DNA of 64,000 bases from Streptomyces sp. HUAS 15-9 (GCF_025642155.1 NZ_CP106798.1:7254001-7318000), one strand, 5' to 3'; positions 10,637 through 20,309 are shown, numbered from the stretch's first letter. Numbers and translations: made by a program. Notes: generated by a model from the sequence alone, not told the origin.

Positions 10637-11038
10637 ATGAGCACCACCACCGTCCAGGACATCAGGGCCGCCGCCGGCGCGCTCGTCGCCGCCTTCGCCG
10701 AGGGCCGACTCGACGACTACTGCGGCGCCTTCGCCCCCGACGCGACCTTCGTCTTCCACACCACCGTGCAGCGGCTCGGCTCCACGGCCGAGTACCGCGC
10801 GCTCTGGCAGCGGTGGGTGGAAGAGGACGGCTTCCGCATCCTCGGCTGCACGTCGTCCGCCCAGCTGATCCAGCACTTCGGCGACACCGCCGTCTTCACC
10901 CACGACGTGGAGACCCGGATCGCCACCCACGCCGGCGAGGAGACCCTCCAGGAACGGGAGACCATCGTCTTCGCCCGCACCGACGACGGCGGCTGGACGG
11001 CCGTCCACGAGCACCTGTCCGCCCGACCCGCCGCCTGA
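10637..11038 (+). CDS. NTF2-like / SnoaL-type small protein
   Basis: The 133-residue protein has the cone-shaped NTF2-like pattern: an N-terminal helix (AGALVAAFAEGRLDDYCGAFAPDATFVFHTT), then alternating strands ending WTAVHEHLSARP. Such proteins can be polyketide-cyclase-like enzymes, ketosteroid-isomerase relatives or ligand-binding domains. The fold is recognisable but no catalytic residues can be assigned. It lies 18 bp before the aldehyde dehydrogenase gene with CAGGAG ahead of its ATG, so it is probably translated in the same operon. A role in handling a reactive aldehyde or ketone intermediate is possible but unproven. Confidence 0.7.
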   Translation: MSTTTVQDIRAAAGALVAAFAEGRLDDYCGAFAPDATFVFHTTVQRLGSTAEYRALWQRWVEEDGFRILGCTSSAQLIQHFGDTAVFTHDVETRIATHAGEETLQERETIVFARTDDGGWTAVHEHLSARPAA

Positions 11039-11056
11039 CCAGGAGATCCTCGTTCC

Positions 11057-12496
11057 ATGAGCACCACGTTCCGCAACTACATCGACGGTGTGCCCGTCGA
11101 TGCCTCGGACGGCCGCACGCTCGATGTGGTGAACCCCGCCACCGGTGACGTCTACGCGACCTCCCCGCTCTCGGGCGCGGCGGACGTCGACGCGGCGATG
11201 GCGGCCGCGGCCAGGGCGTTCCCCTTCTGGCGCGACACCACACCGTCGGTGCGGCAGCGGGCGCTGCTGAAGATCGCCGACGGGATGGAGGCATGGGCGG
11301 ACGAACTCCTCGCCGCGGAGTGCCGGGACACCGGCAAGCCGCTGCACCTCACCCGCAGCGAGGAACTGATTCCCGCCATCGATCAGGTCCGCTTCTTCGC
11401 GGGCGCGGCACGCATGCTGGAGGGCCGCAGCGCCGGTGAGTACATGAAGGGGATGACCTCCATCGTCCGCCGCGAGCCGGTCGGCGTCTGCGCCCAGGTC
11501 GCGCCGTGGAACTACCCCCTGCTGATGGCGGTGTGGAAGTTCGCCCCGGCGCTCGCGGCGGGCAACACGGTGGTCCTCAAGCCCTCCGACACCACCCCGG
11601 CCTCCACGGTGCTGATGGCCGGGATCATCGGCAGTGTCCTGACGGAGCTGGGACTGCCCCGCGGCATCTTCAACGTGGTCTGCGGCGACCGTGAGACCGG
11701 CCGCCTGATGGTGGAGCATCCGACCCCCGCGATGGCCTCCATCACCGGCTCGGTACGCGCCGGCACGCAGGTCGCCGAGTCCGCCTCCAAGGACCTCAAG
11801 CGGGTCCACCTGGAACTCGGCGGCAAGGCCCCGGCGGTGGTCTTCGAGGACGCCGACCTGACCGAGGCGATCGAGGACCTGGTGGTCGGCGGCTTCTTCA
11901 ACGCGGGTCAGGACTGCACGGCCGCGACCCGCGTCCTCGTCCACGAGTCGGTCCACGACGAGTTCGTCGCCGCCCTCGCCAAGGCGGCGGCCGACACCAG
12001 GACCGGGCTGCCGGACGACGAGGACGTGCTGTACGGACCGCTGAACAACGCGGACCAGTTGGCCAGGGTCAGCGGCTTCATCGAGCGCCTCCCCGGGCAC
12101 GCCAAGGTCGAGGCGGGCGGCCACCAGGTCGGCGACAAGGGCTACTTCTACGCCCCGACCGTGGTCTCCGGCCTGAAGCAGGACGACGAGATCGTCCAGC
12201 AGGAGGTCTTCGGCCCGGTCATCACCGTCCAGTCCTTCACGGACGAGGCCCAGGCCGTGCGGTACGCCAACGGCGTCGACTACGCGCCGGCCTCCTCGGT
12301 GTGGACCAAGGACCACGCGCGGGCGATGCGGATGTCGAAGAACCTCGACTTCGGCTGTGTGTGGATCAACACCCACATGGCACTCGTCGCCGAGATGCCG
12401 CACGGCGGATTCAAGAAGTCCGGCTACGGAAAGGACCTCTCCGCGTACGGCTTCGAGGACTACACCCGGATCAAGCACGTCATGACGTCGCTCTGA
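11057..12496 (+). CDS. gamma-aminobutyraldehyde-type NAD(P)-dependent aldehyde dehydrogenase
   Basis: A 479-residue aldehyde dehydrogenase. Catalytic Glu253 lies in the ELGGKAP motif and nucleophile Cys287 in AGQDCTAA; the APWNYPL and KPSDTTP cofactor motifs are also present. The sequence most resembles gamma-aminobutyraldehyde dehydrogenase (PatD/YdcW-like), which oxidises 4-aminobutanal to GABA in putrescine breakdown. A 3-aminopropanal or malonate-semialdehyde substrate would fit the beta-alanine/pyrimidine context equally well. CAGGAG lies 10-15 bases before the ATG. It is in an apparent operon with the permease and a gamma-glutamyltransferase, which recalls gamma-glutamylated polyamine routes. 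Confidence 0.85.
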   Translation: MSTTFRNYIDGVPVDASDGRTLDVVNPATGDVYATSPLSGAADVDAAMAAAARAFPFWRDTTPSVRQRALLKIADGMEAWADELLAAECRDTGKPLHLTRSEELIPAIDQVRFFAGAARMLEGRSAGEYMKGMTSIVRREPVGVCAQVAPWNYPLLMAVWKFAPALAAGNTVVLKPSDTTPASTVLMAGIIGSVLTELGLPRGIFNVVCGDRETGRLMVEHPTPAMASITGSVRAGTQVAESASKDLKRVHLELGGKAPAVVFEDADLTEAIEDLVVGGFFNAGQDCTAATRVLVHESVHDEFVAALAKAAADTRTGLPDDEDVLYGPLNNADQLARVSGFIERLPGHAKVEAGGHQVGDKGYFYAPTVVSGLKQDDEIVQQEVFGPVITVQSFTDEAQAVRYANGVDYAPASSVWTKDHARAMRMSKNLDFGCVWINTHMALVAEMPHGGFKKSGYGKDLSAYGFEDYTRIKHVMTSL

Positions 12497-12548
12497 CATC
12501 CGGGAACAGCCGCGGCCGGCGTACGTAGACAGCGAGATGAGAGGCGCT

Positions 12549-14360
12549 ATGTTCACGACCAGGCCCACGCTCCAGGGCACCTTCGGCATGGTGTCCTCCA
12601 CCCACTGGCTGGCCTCGCAGTCGGCCATGGCCGTGCTGGAGGACGGCGGCAACGCCTATGACGCCGCCGTAGCGGGCGCGTTCGTGCTGCATGTCGTCGA
12701 GCCGCATCTCAACGGGCCCGCCGGTGAGGTGCCGATCCTGCTCGCCCCGGCCGGGGGTGAGGTGCGGGTGTTGTGCGGGCAGGGCGTGGCACCGGCGGGG
12801 GCGACGGTCGCGCACTACCGGGGACTCGGTCTGGACCTCGTACCCGGCACGGGCCCGCTGGCCGCGGCCGTGCCGGGCGCGTTCGACGCCTGGCTGCTCC
12901 TGCTGCGCGACCACGGCACCAAGTCCCTAGCCGACGTCCTGAAGTACGCCATCGGGTACGCCGAACACGGGCACGCGCCCGTGGAGAACGTCGGCGCGAC
13001 CGTCGAGAGCGTGCGGGGGCTCTTCGAGACGGAGTGGACCTCGTCGGCCCAGGTGTATCTGCCCGGCGGACAGGCGCCCCGGCCCGGCGAGCTGTTCCGC
13101 AACCCCGCCCTCGCGGCCACCTGGAGGCGGCTGCTGGCCGAGACCGAGGGGGCGGGCGACCGGGAGGCGCGGATCGACGCCGCGCGGGAGGTGTGGCGCT
13201 GCGGCTTCATCGCCGGGGCACTGGTACGACAGGCCGCGCGGCCCACCCTGGACACCAGCGGCGAGCGGCACACCGGCACGCTCACCGCCGCCGACCTCGC
13301 CGTCTGGTCCGCGGCCTACGAGAGCCCCGCGACGTACGACTGGAACGGCTGGACCCTCTGCAAGGCCGGCCCCTGGAGCCAGGGCCCCGCCCTCCTCCAG
13401 CAACTCGCCCTGCTTCCGCCCGAGCTGCCGCCGTACGGCTCCGCCGACTACGTCCACCTGCTGATCGAGGGCTGCAAGCTCGCCATGGCCGACCGGGAGG
13501 CCTGGTACGGGGACGCGGCCGAGGTGCCGCTCGGCGAGTTGCTGTCGGACGCCTACAACGCCGGGCGGCGGGCGCTCGTCGGGGCCAAGGCCTCGTACGA
13601 GCTGCGCCCCGGCAGTCCCGGCGGGCGCGCGCCCCGGCTGAGCGAGCACGCGCGCGTGGTGGCCGCCGCCGAGCCCGGCTTCGACCCGATGGGCGCCGGC
13701 GAACCGACCATCGCGAGGACGTCGGCCGAGCCCGAGGCGGCCGCGGACGGCTCCACCCGCGGCGACACCTGTCACCTCGACGTGGTCGACCGCTGGGGGA
13801 ACATGATCGCCGCCACGCCCAGCGGCGGCTGGCTGCAGTCCAACCCGGTTGTGCCCGAACTCGGCTTCCCGCTCGGCACCCGGCTCCAGATGACCTGGCT
13901 GGAGGAGGGCCTGCCCAACTCCCTCACCCCCGGCCGCCGTCCCCGCACCACCCTCACCCCGTCGATCGCGCTGCGCGACGGGATCCCGGTGCTGGCGTTC
14001 GGCACGCCCGGCGGCGACCAGCAGGACCAGTGGCAGCTGCACTTCTTCCTGGCCGTCGCCCTGCGCGCCCCCGTCCGCGGCGGCCTCGACCTCCAGGGCG
14101 CGATCGACGCCCCCAACTGGCACAACGACAGCTTCCCAGGCTCCTTCCACCCGCGCGGACGGCGGCCGGGAAGCGTGACCGTCGAGTCCCGCACGGCCCC
14201 GGAGGTCGTCGACGGGCTGAGGCGGCGCGGCCACGACGTCACGGTCGCCGACGGCTGGTCCGAAGGACGGCTGTGCGCAGTCGCCCGTGACCCGGCGACC
14301 GGCATCCTCTCGGCGGCCGCCAATCCGCGGGGCATGCAGGGATACGCGGTCGGCCGCTGA
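12549..14360 (+). CDS. gamma-glutamyltransferase-family protein
   Basis: About 603 residues (an ATG 12 bases upstream is also possible). The family N-terminus GMVSSTHWLASQSAMAVLEDGGNAYDAAVA and the self-cleavage region are present. The nucleophile threonine (about residue 407) is retained in DTCHLDVVDRWGNM. The C-terminal PGRRPRTTLTPSIALRDG and FGTPGGDQQDQWQ blocks are also typical. Family members are N-terminal-nucleophile hydrolases processed into two chains. They act on gamma-glutamyl amides, cephalosporin side chains or oxamate. No signal peptide is seen, so it is probably cytoplasmic and may act in catabolism with the preceding aldehyde dehydrogenase rather than in periplasmic glutathione breakdown. 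Confidence 0.86.
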   Translation: MFTTRPTLQGTFGMVSSTHWLASQSAMAVLEDGGNAYDAAVAGAFVLHVVEPHLNGPAGEVPILLAPAGGEVRVLCGQGVAPAGATVAHYRGLGLDLVPGTGPLAAAVPGAFDAWLLLLRDHGTKSLADVLKYAIGYAEHGHAPVENVGATVESVRGLFETEWTSSAQVYLPGGQAPRPGELFRNPALAATWRRLLAETEGAGDREARIDAAREVWRCGFIAGALVRQAARPTLDTSGERHTGTLTAADLAVWSAAYESPATYDWNGWTLCKAGPWSQGPALLQQLALLPPELPPYGSADYVHLLIEGCKLAMADREAWYGDAAEVPLGELLSDAYNAGRRALVGAKASYELRPGSPGGRAPRLSEHARVVAAAEPGFDPMGAGEPTIARTSAEPEAAADGSTRGDTCHLDVVDRWGNMIAATPSGGWLQSNPVVPELGFPLGTRLQMTWLEEGLPNSLTPGRRPRTTLTPSIALRDGIPVLAFGTPGGDQQDQWQLHFFLAVALRAPVRGGLDLQGAIDAPNWHNDSFPGSFHPRGRRPGSVTVESRTAPEVVDGLRRRGHDVTVADGWSEGRLCAVARDPATGILSAAANPRGMQGYAVGR

Positions 14361-14438
14361 TCACCGGCCCCCTCTATTCGTCCCGATTCCATCACTCATT
14401 CACCGAACGGGTGGGGATTGTCAGAGGCGCGTGCTCTC

Positions 14439-15323
14439 ATGGAGGGCATGATCGGAGACACCGAAACCTGGGGGTCCCCCCTGGACGAAGCCCTTGTGGA
14501 AGAGTTCCTCACTCGCCGCTCCGCCGACGTGGAAGAGGCGGTGCGCAAGGCTGCCGCGACCGAGATCCTGCCCCGCTTCCGCCGGCTCGCCGAGCACGAG
14601 ATCGACCAGAAGAGCGGACCGCACGACCTGGTGACGGACGCCGACCGGCTCGCCGAGGAGTACCTCACCGCGGCACTCGGCGCCCTCCTGCCCGGCTCCG
14701 TCGTGGTCGGCGAGGAGGCGGTGCACGCCAACCCGGCGACGTACGAGGCGATACGGGGCGACGTGCCGGTCTGGATCGTCGACCCGGTCGACGGCACCCG
14801 GCAGTTCGTGCACGGCGACGCCGGCTTCTGCACGCTGGTCGCGCTCGCCCACCGGGGCGTCCTGCTCGCCTCCTGGACCTACGCGCCGGCCCGGGACCAG
14901 CTGGCCACGGCCGTCCGGGGCCACGGCGCCTTCCTCGACGGAGAACGGCTCTTGGCGGGCGCGCCGACACCGGGGCGGGACCTGGAGATAGCCACCTCCC
15001 ACCCGGACTACACGACGGACGAGCAGAAGCGCGCCCTGCGCGGCCTGTGGACCGAGGGCGTCGCACCCCGCGCCTGCGGTTCCGCCGGGCTGGAGTATCT
15101 CGCCGTCGCCAAGGGCGAGTTGGACGCCACCGGCTTCAGCTGGGAGGCCGCCTGGGACCACGCGGCGGGCCTGCTCCTTGTCGAGGAGGCCGGCGGCACC
15201 CACCTCACCCGCACCGGAGAGCCGTTCCGCATCACCGGCGGCAACACCCTCCCGTTCACGGCGGCCCGGGACGCGGCCACGGCCCACCGGGTGATGGACC
15301 TGCTGGGAAGCGCCGCCGACTGA
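14439..15323 (+). CDS. inositol monophosphatase-family phosphatase
   Basis: About 294 residues with all three metal-site motifs of the Mg2+-dependent IMPase/FBPase superfamily: GEEAV with its acidic residues, VDPVDGTRQFVHG, and AAWDHAAGLLLVEEAGG near the C-terminus. Substrates in actinobacteria include inositol phosphate, histidinol phosphate and fructose bisphosphate; the sequence does not decide between them. Start choice is uncertain: ATGs at 14439 and 14448 and a TTG at 14418 are all in frame, and the short GC palindrome near codon 10 is outside the conserved domain. It stands alone between the gamma-glutamyltransferase and the FAD oxidoreductase genes. Confidence 0.85.
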   Translation: MEGMIGDTETWGSPLDEALVEEFLTRRSADVEEAVRKAAATEILPRFRRLAEHEIDQKSGPHDLVTDADRLAEEYLTAALGALLPGSVVVGEEAVHANPATYEAIRGDVPVWIVDPVDGTRQFVHGDAGFCTLVALAHRGVLLASWTYAPARDQLATAVRGHGAFLDGERLLAGAPTPGRDLEIATSHPDYTTDEQKRALRGLWTEGVAPRACGSAGLEYLAVAKGELDATGFSWEAAWDHAAGLLLVEEAGGTHLTRTGEPFRITGGNTLPFTAARDAATAHRVMDLLGSAAD

Positions 15324-15498
15324 GCCGTGGCTCTTCGCCGGGCGAGGGCAGACCGCCGGATTCCGCTTCCGGTGCCCGCCCGGATGCGCCCCCGGGGCGC
15401 CCCGCCGAGCCCACCCACGCCCCCTGGGCTGTCGGTCCCCCGGCATATCCTGATCCCGAGTGGCCATCGGCTGACGAAGGAGTCCGGAGGTGCCGTCG

Positions 15499-16911
15499 AT
15501 GTTCGATGCGGTCGTGGTGGGAGCGGGGCCGAACGGACTGACGGCTGCCGTCGAGCTCGCCCGCCGCGGATTCTCCGTCGCCCTGTTCGAGGCCCGCGAC
15601 ACCGTCGGCGGAGGCTCGCGCACCGAAGAGCTCACCCTCCCCGGCTTCCGTCACGACCCCTGCTCCGCCGCCCACCCCCTCGGCATCAACTCGCCCGCGT
15701 TCCGCGCGATGCCCCTCGACCGGTACGGCCTGGAGTGGCTGCACGCCGAGCTGCCCATGGCACACCCGTTCCCGGACGGCACGGCCGCGGTGCTCGCCCG
15801 CTCCGTGGCACGGACGGCCGCCTCCTTCGGACCGCGCGACGCGGGGGCGTACCGCAGACTGGTCACGCCGTTCCTCACCAAGTGGGACACCCTGGTCCAG
15901 GACTTCATGGCGCTGCCGCTCACCGCGCTCCCGCGCGACCCGGTCACCCTCGCCCGCTTCGGCCTGACCGGCCTGCCGCCCTCCACCTGGCTGATGCGCC
16001 GCTTCCACGACGAGCGTGCCAGGACCCTGTTCGCCGGTCTGGTCGCGCATGTCATGGCGCCACTCAGCGGCTTCGCCACCGGCGCCGTCGGCCTGATCTT
16101 CGCACTGGCCGCGCACGCCCGCGGCTGGCCCGTGGCCCGCGGCGGCTCCCAGTCGATCTCCGACGCCCTCGCCGCCTATCTCAAGGACCTCGGCGGCACC
16201 GTGCACACCGACTACGAGGTCAAACGGCTGGACGACCTGCCCCCCGCCCGCGCCTATGTCTTCGACACCTCGCCCACCGCCCTGGCCCGCATCGCCGGCT
16301 TCGGCAACCACTACGAGGGCTACCGCTACGGCCCCGGCGTCTTCAAGGTCGACTACGCCCTGGACGGCCCGGTGCCCTGGACCGCCCCGGAGGCGCGCGC
16401 CGCCACGACCGTGCAGATCGGCGCCGACAGCGCGGAGATCGACACCGCCCTGCGCGCCGCGTCCCGCCAGGGCAGCGCACCCGAGCGGCCGTTCATGATC
16501 ACCGTGCAGCCCGGGGTCGTCGACCCCACCCGCGCCCCGGAGGGCAAGCAGGTCTTCTGGGCGTACGGCCACGTGCCCAGCGGCTGGACCGGTGACCTGA
16601 CGGACCGTATGGAGCGCCAACTGGAGCGCTTCGCTCCGGGCTTCCGTGACCGCGTCCTCGCGCGGGCCACCGCCGGCCCGCCCGAACTGGCCGCCCGCAA
16701 CGCCAACTACGTAGGCGGCGACATCGGTTCCGGCGCGGTCTCGGGCCTCCAGATGCTGCTGCGCCCCAAGCTGTCCCTGTTCCCGTACAACACCCCGCAC
16801 CCGGCGGTCTTCATCTGCTCCTCGGCCACACCGCCGGGCCCCGGAGTGCACGGCATGTCCGGCCACAACGCGGCGAAGGCCGTCTGGCGGCGGCTGCGTC
16901 AGGAGCCGTGA
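15499..16911 (+). CDS. FAD-dependent oxidoreductase, phytoene-desaturase-like
   Basis: About 470 residues with the dinucleotide-binding signature [20 protein letters not shown] at the N-terminus, a following [23 protein letters not shown] block, and the C-terminal [16 protein letters not shown] segment. These mark the NAD(P)/FAD-dependent amine-oxidase/phytoene-desaturase-related group. The substrate is unknown, and no carotenoid genes are nearby. GGAGG precedes the ATG by 8 bases; a GTG three codons earlier is also possible. The gene stands alone, so context gives no help. Confidence 0.82.
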   Translation: MFDAVVVGAGPNGLTAAVELARRGFSVALFEARDTVGGGSRTEELTLPGFRHDPCSAAHPLGINSPAFRAMPLDRYGLEWLHAELPMAHPFPDGTAAVLARSVARTAASFGPRDAGAYRRLVTPFLTKWDTLVQDFMALPLTALPRDPVTLARFGLTGLPPSTWLMRRFHDERARTLFAGLVAHVMAPLSGFATGAVGLIFALAAHARGWPVARGGSQSISDALAAYLKDLGGTVHTDYEVKRLDDLPPARAYVFDTSPTALARIAGFGNHYEGYRYGPGVFKVDYALDGPVPWTAPEARAATTVQIGADSAEIDTALRAASRQGSAPERPFMITVQPGVVDPTRAPEGKQVFWAYGHVPSGWTGDLTDRMERQLERFAPGFRDRVLARATAGPPELAARNANYVGGDIGSGAVSGLQMLLRPKLSLFPYNTPHPAVFICSSATPPGPGVHGMSGHNAAKAVWRRLRQEP

Positions 16912-16998
16912 CGCGGTCGCTGTGACCCGGCCGACCCGGTCGCCGTAGCCCGGTGCTGCGCGAGTGTCCCACGGGCCCCGGCTGGTATAGAGGCACCC

Positions 16999-17508
16999 AT
17001 GACCAGCATCACGCTCGCCCAGGGCGACATCACCCGGCAGACCGCCGACGCGATCGTCAACGCGGCCAACTCCTCGCTCCTCGGCGGCGGAGGCGTGGAC
17101 GGCGCGATCCACCGGCGCGGGGGACCTGCGATCCTCGAGGAGTGCCGGGCCCTGCGATCCTCCCGTTACGGCAAGGGCCTGCCCACGGGTCAGGCCGTCG
17201 CCACGACCGCGGGGGAACTGGACGCGCAGTGGGTGATCCACACGGTGGGCCCGGTCTGGTCGTCCTCCGAGGACCGCTCGGAGCTGCTGGCCTCCTGCTA
17301 CCGGGAGTCGCTCCGCGTGGCCGACGAACTCGGTGCCCGGACGGTCGCGTTCCCGGCGATCTCCACCGGCGTGTACCGGTGGCCGATGGACGATGCGGCC
17401 CGTATCGCGATCGGAACGGTGCGGGACACATCGACAGGCGTCGAGGAGGCGCGGTTCGTCCTCTTCGACGACAGGGCGTACGAGGTGTTCGCGGCCCGAC
17501 TCGACTGA
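16999..17508 (+). CDS. macro domain protein, O-acetyl-ADP-ribose deacetylase-like
   Basis: A 169-residue single macro domain. The diagnostic ADP-ribose-binding blocks are present: GDITRQTADAIVNAANSSLL, then GGGGVDGAIHRRGG, VIHTVGPVW, and AFPAISTGVYRWP. MacroD-type enzymes with this pattern hydrolyse O-acetyl-ADP-ribose (a product of sirtuins) and remove ADP-ribose from acidic residues. A Sir2 gene lies about 11 kb downstream and an ADP-ribosylglycohydrolase about 23 kb downstream. The protein is cytoplasmic and probably monocistronic. The start at 16999 is supported by homology beginning at MTSITLAQGD. Confidence 0.92.
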   Translation: MTSITLAQGDITRQTADAIVNAANSSLLGGGGVDGAIHRRGGPAILEECRALRSSRYGKGLPTGQAVATTAGELDAQWVIHTVGPVWSSSEDRSELLASCYRESLRVADELGARTVAFPAISTGVYRWPMDDAARIAIGTVRDTSTGVEEARFVLFDDRAYEVFAARLD

Positions 17509-17652
17509 CCACGGCGGACGGCGGACGGCGGAAGCACCCTCCCCCGTGATGCCGACGACGCCCGTGACATCATCGGCGGGGCCACAGGACCCCGGATTCG
17601 TGCTCACCCCGTACCGGCACGACGCCGGGACGGCCCGAGACGAAGGAGCACG

Positions 17653-18522
17653 ATGAACCCGGGTCCCACGGCCCCGCCGGTGGCGCCGATCACCGCGCTG
17701 CTGCAGGACTTCTCCCTGGAGATGACCGGCAAGGACATCCCCGCACTGGAGGAGGCCGGAGCCACCATCCCCCGGGGCACCCGCATCAACGTCACCTTCC
17801 TCGGCAACGAGAACCTCGGGATGCGCCTGGACGCCGCTCGCGCGGTCAAACGCCTCGGCTTCGTCCCCGTCCCGCACATATCCGCCCGCCGCCTCGGCTC
17901 GCGGGCGGACCTGGAACGGTTCCTCGTGGGGCTCCGGGCCGACGGCACCGCCGACAACGTGTTCGTCGTCGGCGGCGACCCCGCCCGCCCCGAGGGGCCG
18001 TACGAGGACGCCCTCACCGTCATCCGCACCGGACTCCTCCAGCGCCACGGTGTCCGGCACGTCGGCATCAGCGGCTACCCGGAGGGCCACCCCGCCATCA
18101 CCGACCACGCGCTGTGGTCGGCGCTGACCGACAAGAACGTGGTCCTCGGGTCCCAGCGGCTCGCGGCCGACGTCATCACCCAGTTTGGCTTCGACGTGGA
18201 CCGGGTGCTCGCCTGGGTGGAGCGGGCGCGTGAGCGCGGTGTCGGCCTGCCGATCCGCATCGGCGTGCCCGGACCCGCCGGAGTACGCCGCCTCCTGGGA
18301 TACGCCACCCGCTTCGGCGTCGGCACCAGCGCCTCCATCGCGCGGAAGTACGGCTTCTCGCTGACCAACCTCGTGGGCACGACGGGCCCCGACCGTTTTC
18401 TGCGCACACTGGCCCGGGAGTACGACGTACGGCGCCACGGCGATCTGAAGGTGCACTTCTACACGTTCGGCGGGCTGCGGGCGACCTCGGAGTGGATCGT
18501 CCGGTTCCGGGAGGACGTCTGA
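17653..18522 (+). CDS. methylenetetrahydrofolate reductase-family protein
   Basis: A 289-residue TIM-barrel flavoprotein of the MetF family. It has FSLEMTGKDIPALEEAG at the N-terminus (in place of the usual FE.FPP strand), VPHISARRLGSRADLERFL, FVVGGDPARPEGPYEDAL, GISGYPEGHP and QFGFDV. Canonical MetF makes 5-methyl-THF from methylene-THF with FAD. This branch lacks part of the classic N-terminus and resembles the MTHFR-like proteins linked to C1 or methylamine metabolism, so the natural donor is uncertain. GAAGGAG precedes the ATG by five bases. No methionine genes are adjacent. Confidence 0.82.
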   Translation: MNPGPTAPPVAPITALLQDFSLEMTGKDIPALEEAGATIPRGTRINVTFLGNENLGMRLDAARAVKRLGFVPVPHISARRLGSRADLERFLVGLRADGTADNVFVVGGDPARPEGPYEDALTVIRTGLLQRHGVRHVGISGYPEGHPAITDHALWSALTDKNVVLGSQRLAADVITQFGFDVDRVLAWVERARERGVGLPIRIGVPGPAGVRRLLGYATRFGVGTSASIARKYGFSLTNLVGTTGPDRFLRTLAREYDVRRHGDLKVHFYTFGGLRATSEWIVRFREDV

Positions 18523-18622
18523 GGCGAGGCCGGTTCGGGTGCTGACCGTATCCGCTCGGTGACCCACGGGCGCGGCGGTTCCTTCCGGAGGCATATGCAC
18601 CTGGTGTTCCCTGCTCCTGGCC

Positions 18623-18652
18623 TTGCGCGGTTCATGTCATGCCCCTTATAAC
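18623..18652 (+). promoter_or_regulatory. candidate housekeeping-type promoter of the glycine-rich/protease/kinase operon
   Basis: TTGCGC at 18623-18628 and TATAAC at 18647-18652 are separated by 18 bases, close to the Streptomyces vegetative consensus. The site is 116 bases upstream of the ATG at 18769. The remaining 18523-18768 stretch holds no gene I can recognise. Confidence 0.5.
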
Positions 18653-18768
18653 CGTCCCTGCAGGCATCGGTGGGGATGGCCGGAAATGGCAGTTGCCGCC
18701 GACCAGGGGGGATCCTCAGCTCCGCCGGGGTCGACATCAGCGCATCCAGACCCACGGAGACCGAGGAC

Positions 18769-20301
18769 ATGACCGACAACGCATTTCGCGACGCCATGAC
18801 CCGCCTGGCCGTCGATCCGGCCTTCAGAGCCGAACTCGACGGCGACACCGATGAGGTGGCCCGAAGACTCGGCCTGACACCCGCCCAGGTCACGGAGCTC
18901 CGTTCGCTCCGTGTCGAGTCCGGCACCGAGGGGGGACCGGCCGCACTCGACCAGCGGCTGTCCAAGTCGTCCCTGTTCTTCGGTAGCGCGGCACATGCGC
19001 TGGCCCACCATGACGTTTCGGATGTTCCGGTCGACCATGTGTCCGCTGACCACGCCAGCGTCGACCACGCTTCCGTCGACCACTCGGCGGACCCGTCGCT
19101 TCCCGCCCACGGCCAGGAGTCCGCAGGCGGCTTCGACGCGTCGGCCACCGGCGGCCAGAGCCTGCTCGGCGGGGAACTCGGCGGGTTCGGCGGACATACC
19201 GGTGGCGCCGAGGGCGGCTTCGGCGACTTCGGGGGAGGTGACGCCGGGGGGCTCGGTGGCTTCGGCGGCGGTGCCGATGGCGGCTTCGGCGACTTCGGTG
19301 AAGGTGGCGCCGACGGCGGTCTCGGTGGGTTCGGGGACGGCGGTTTCGGTGACGGTGGCGTCGGTCCCGGAGGGTTCGGCGACGGCGGTTTCGGTGACGG
19401 CGGAGCCGGTCCCGGCGGGTTCGGCGACGGAGGGTTCGGGGACGGGGGGTTCGGCTCCGGAGGCGACCTCGGCGGATCCGGCGGATTCGGAGACCTCGGC
19501 GGTCACGGCGGCGGCTTCGGCGGTGAGGGCGGCGGCGACGCCGGTCACTTCGGCCACGGCGGCATCTTCGACCGTGACGAGGGCGACGGCCACGGTGATG
19601 GCGGCGCCGGTGGTGGTGGTGAAGGCGGTGGTGGCAGTGGTGAGAACGGTGACCGTCCCTCCGGTGGTGGCGGTCACGGTGGTGGTGACGGCGGCGGCGA
19701 GGGTGGCGGCGCCGGTGGTGGCGGTGGCGGTGAGGGCGGTGGTGGCAGTGGTGAGAACGGTGACCGTCCCTCCGGTGGTGGCGGTCACGGTGGTGGTGAC
19801 GGCGGCGGCGAGGGTGGCGGCGGCGGTGGCGGCGGCGGTGGCGGCGGCGGTGGTGAGGGCGGTGGTGGCAGTGGTGAGAACGGTGACCGTCCCTCCGGTG
19901 GTGGCGGCCACGGCGGCGGTGAACCCGGCGGTGGTGGCGGCGGAGGCGAGGGCGGTGGTGGCAGTGGTGAGAACGGTGACCGTCCCTCCGGTGGTGGCGG
20001 CCACGGCGGCGGTGAACCCGGCGGTGGTGGCGGCGGAGGCGAGGGCGGTGGTGGCAGTGGTGAGAACGGTGACCGTCCCTCCGGTGGCGGCGGCCACGGC
20101 GGCGGTGAACCCGGCGGTGGTGAGAACGGCGGCCGTGGCCAGGAAACCATCAGCGGTGGCTCCGAGACCGTGCGTGGCGGTGTGAACCTCCCCGGTGCCT
20201 CCCGCATCGGCGACGTCGCCACGCACCTGTCGCCCTCCGCGCCCGACACGGACGGCGGCTTCACCGACGGAACGTTCATCAGCGGATCCGGCGCGGGCTG
20301 A
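18769..20301 (+). CDS. glycine-rich repeat polypeptide with RiPP-leader-like N-terminus
   Basis: A 510-residue protein. Residues 1-46 resemble a leader of the actinobacterial 'xxLxxDPxFRxxL...GLTxxQ' type (LAVDPAFRAELDGD, then GLTPAQVTELRSL), as in Nif11/LigA-like RiPP leaders. Residues 85-105 repeat Val-Asp-His and Ala-Asp-His. From about 136 to 465 the chain is almost entirely Gly with Phe, Asp, His and Glu, including five copies of ENGDRPSGGGGHGGG. A non-repetitive tail ends NLPGASRIGDVATHLS onward. There is no Sec signal peptide or membrane helix. The ATG at 18769 follows GAGGAC and is preferred to one 33 codons upstream because leader homology starts here. The next gene, 8 bp on, encodes a PqqD-like/M50 protease, suggesting leader-guided processing or export. 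Function unknown. Confidence 0.75.
   Translation: MTDNAFRDAMTRLAVDPAFRAELDGDTDEVARRLGLTPAQVTELRSLRVESGTEGGPAALDQRLSKSSLFFGSAAHALAHHDVSDVPVDHVSADHASVDHASVDHSADPSLPAHGQESAGGFDASATGGQSLLGGELGGFGGHTGGAEGGFGDFGGGDAGGLGGFGGGADGGFGDFGEGGADGGLGGFGDGGFGDGGVGPGGFGDGGFGDGGAGPGGFGDGGFGDGGFGSGGDLGGSGGFGDLGGHGGGFGGEGGGDAGHFGHGGIFDRDEGDGHGDGGAGGGGEGGGGSGENGDRPSGGGGHGGGDGGGEGGGAGGGGGGEGGGGSGENGDRPSGGGGHGGGDGGGEGGGGGGGGGGGGGGEGGGGSGENGDRPSGGGGHGGGEPGGGGGGGEGGGGSGENGDRPSGGGGHGGGEPGGGGGGGEGGGGSGENGDRPSGGGGHGGGEPGGGENGGRGQETISGGSETVRGGVNLPGASRIGDVATHLSPSAPDTDGGFTDGTFISGSGAG
19606..20130 (+). repeat. imperfect tandem repeats encoding the glycine-rich core
   Basis: Five near-identical DNA blocks centred on GTGGCAGTGGTGAG start at 19631, 19742, 19865, 19958 and 20051. 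Spacings are 111, 123, 93 and 93 bases, all multiples of three, so copy number can change without breaking the frame. The last three blocks are nearly identical, pointing to recent expansion by unequal exchange. Confidence 0.9.
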
Positions 20302-20309
20302 GCCGACGC

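Noticed and set aside
15256..18600. A 1114-residue open frame on the minus strand opposite the phosphatase, FAD enzyme, macro and MetF-like genes
   Set aside because: It covers four convincing plus-strand genes with clear motifs. Its translation is Arg/Gly/Ala/Val-rich without a domain, as expected for the antisense frame of GC-rich DNA.
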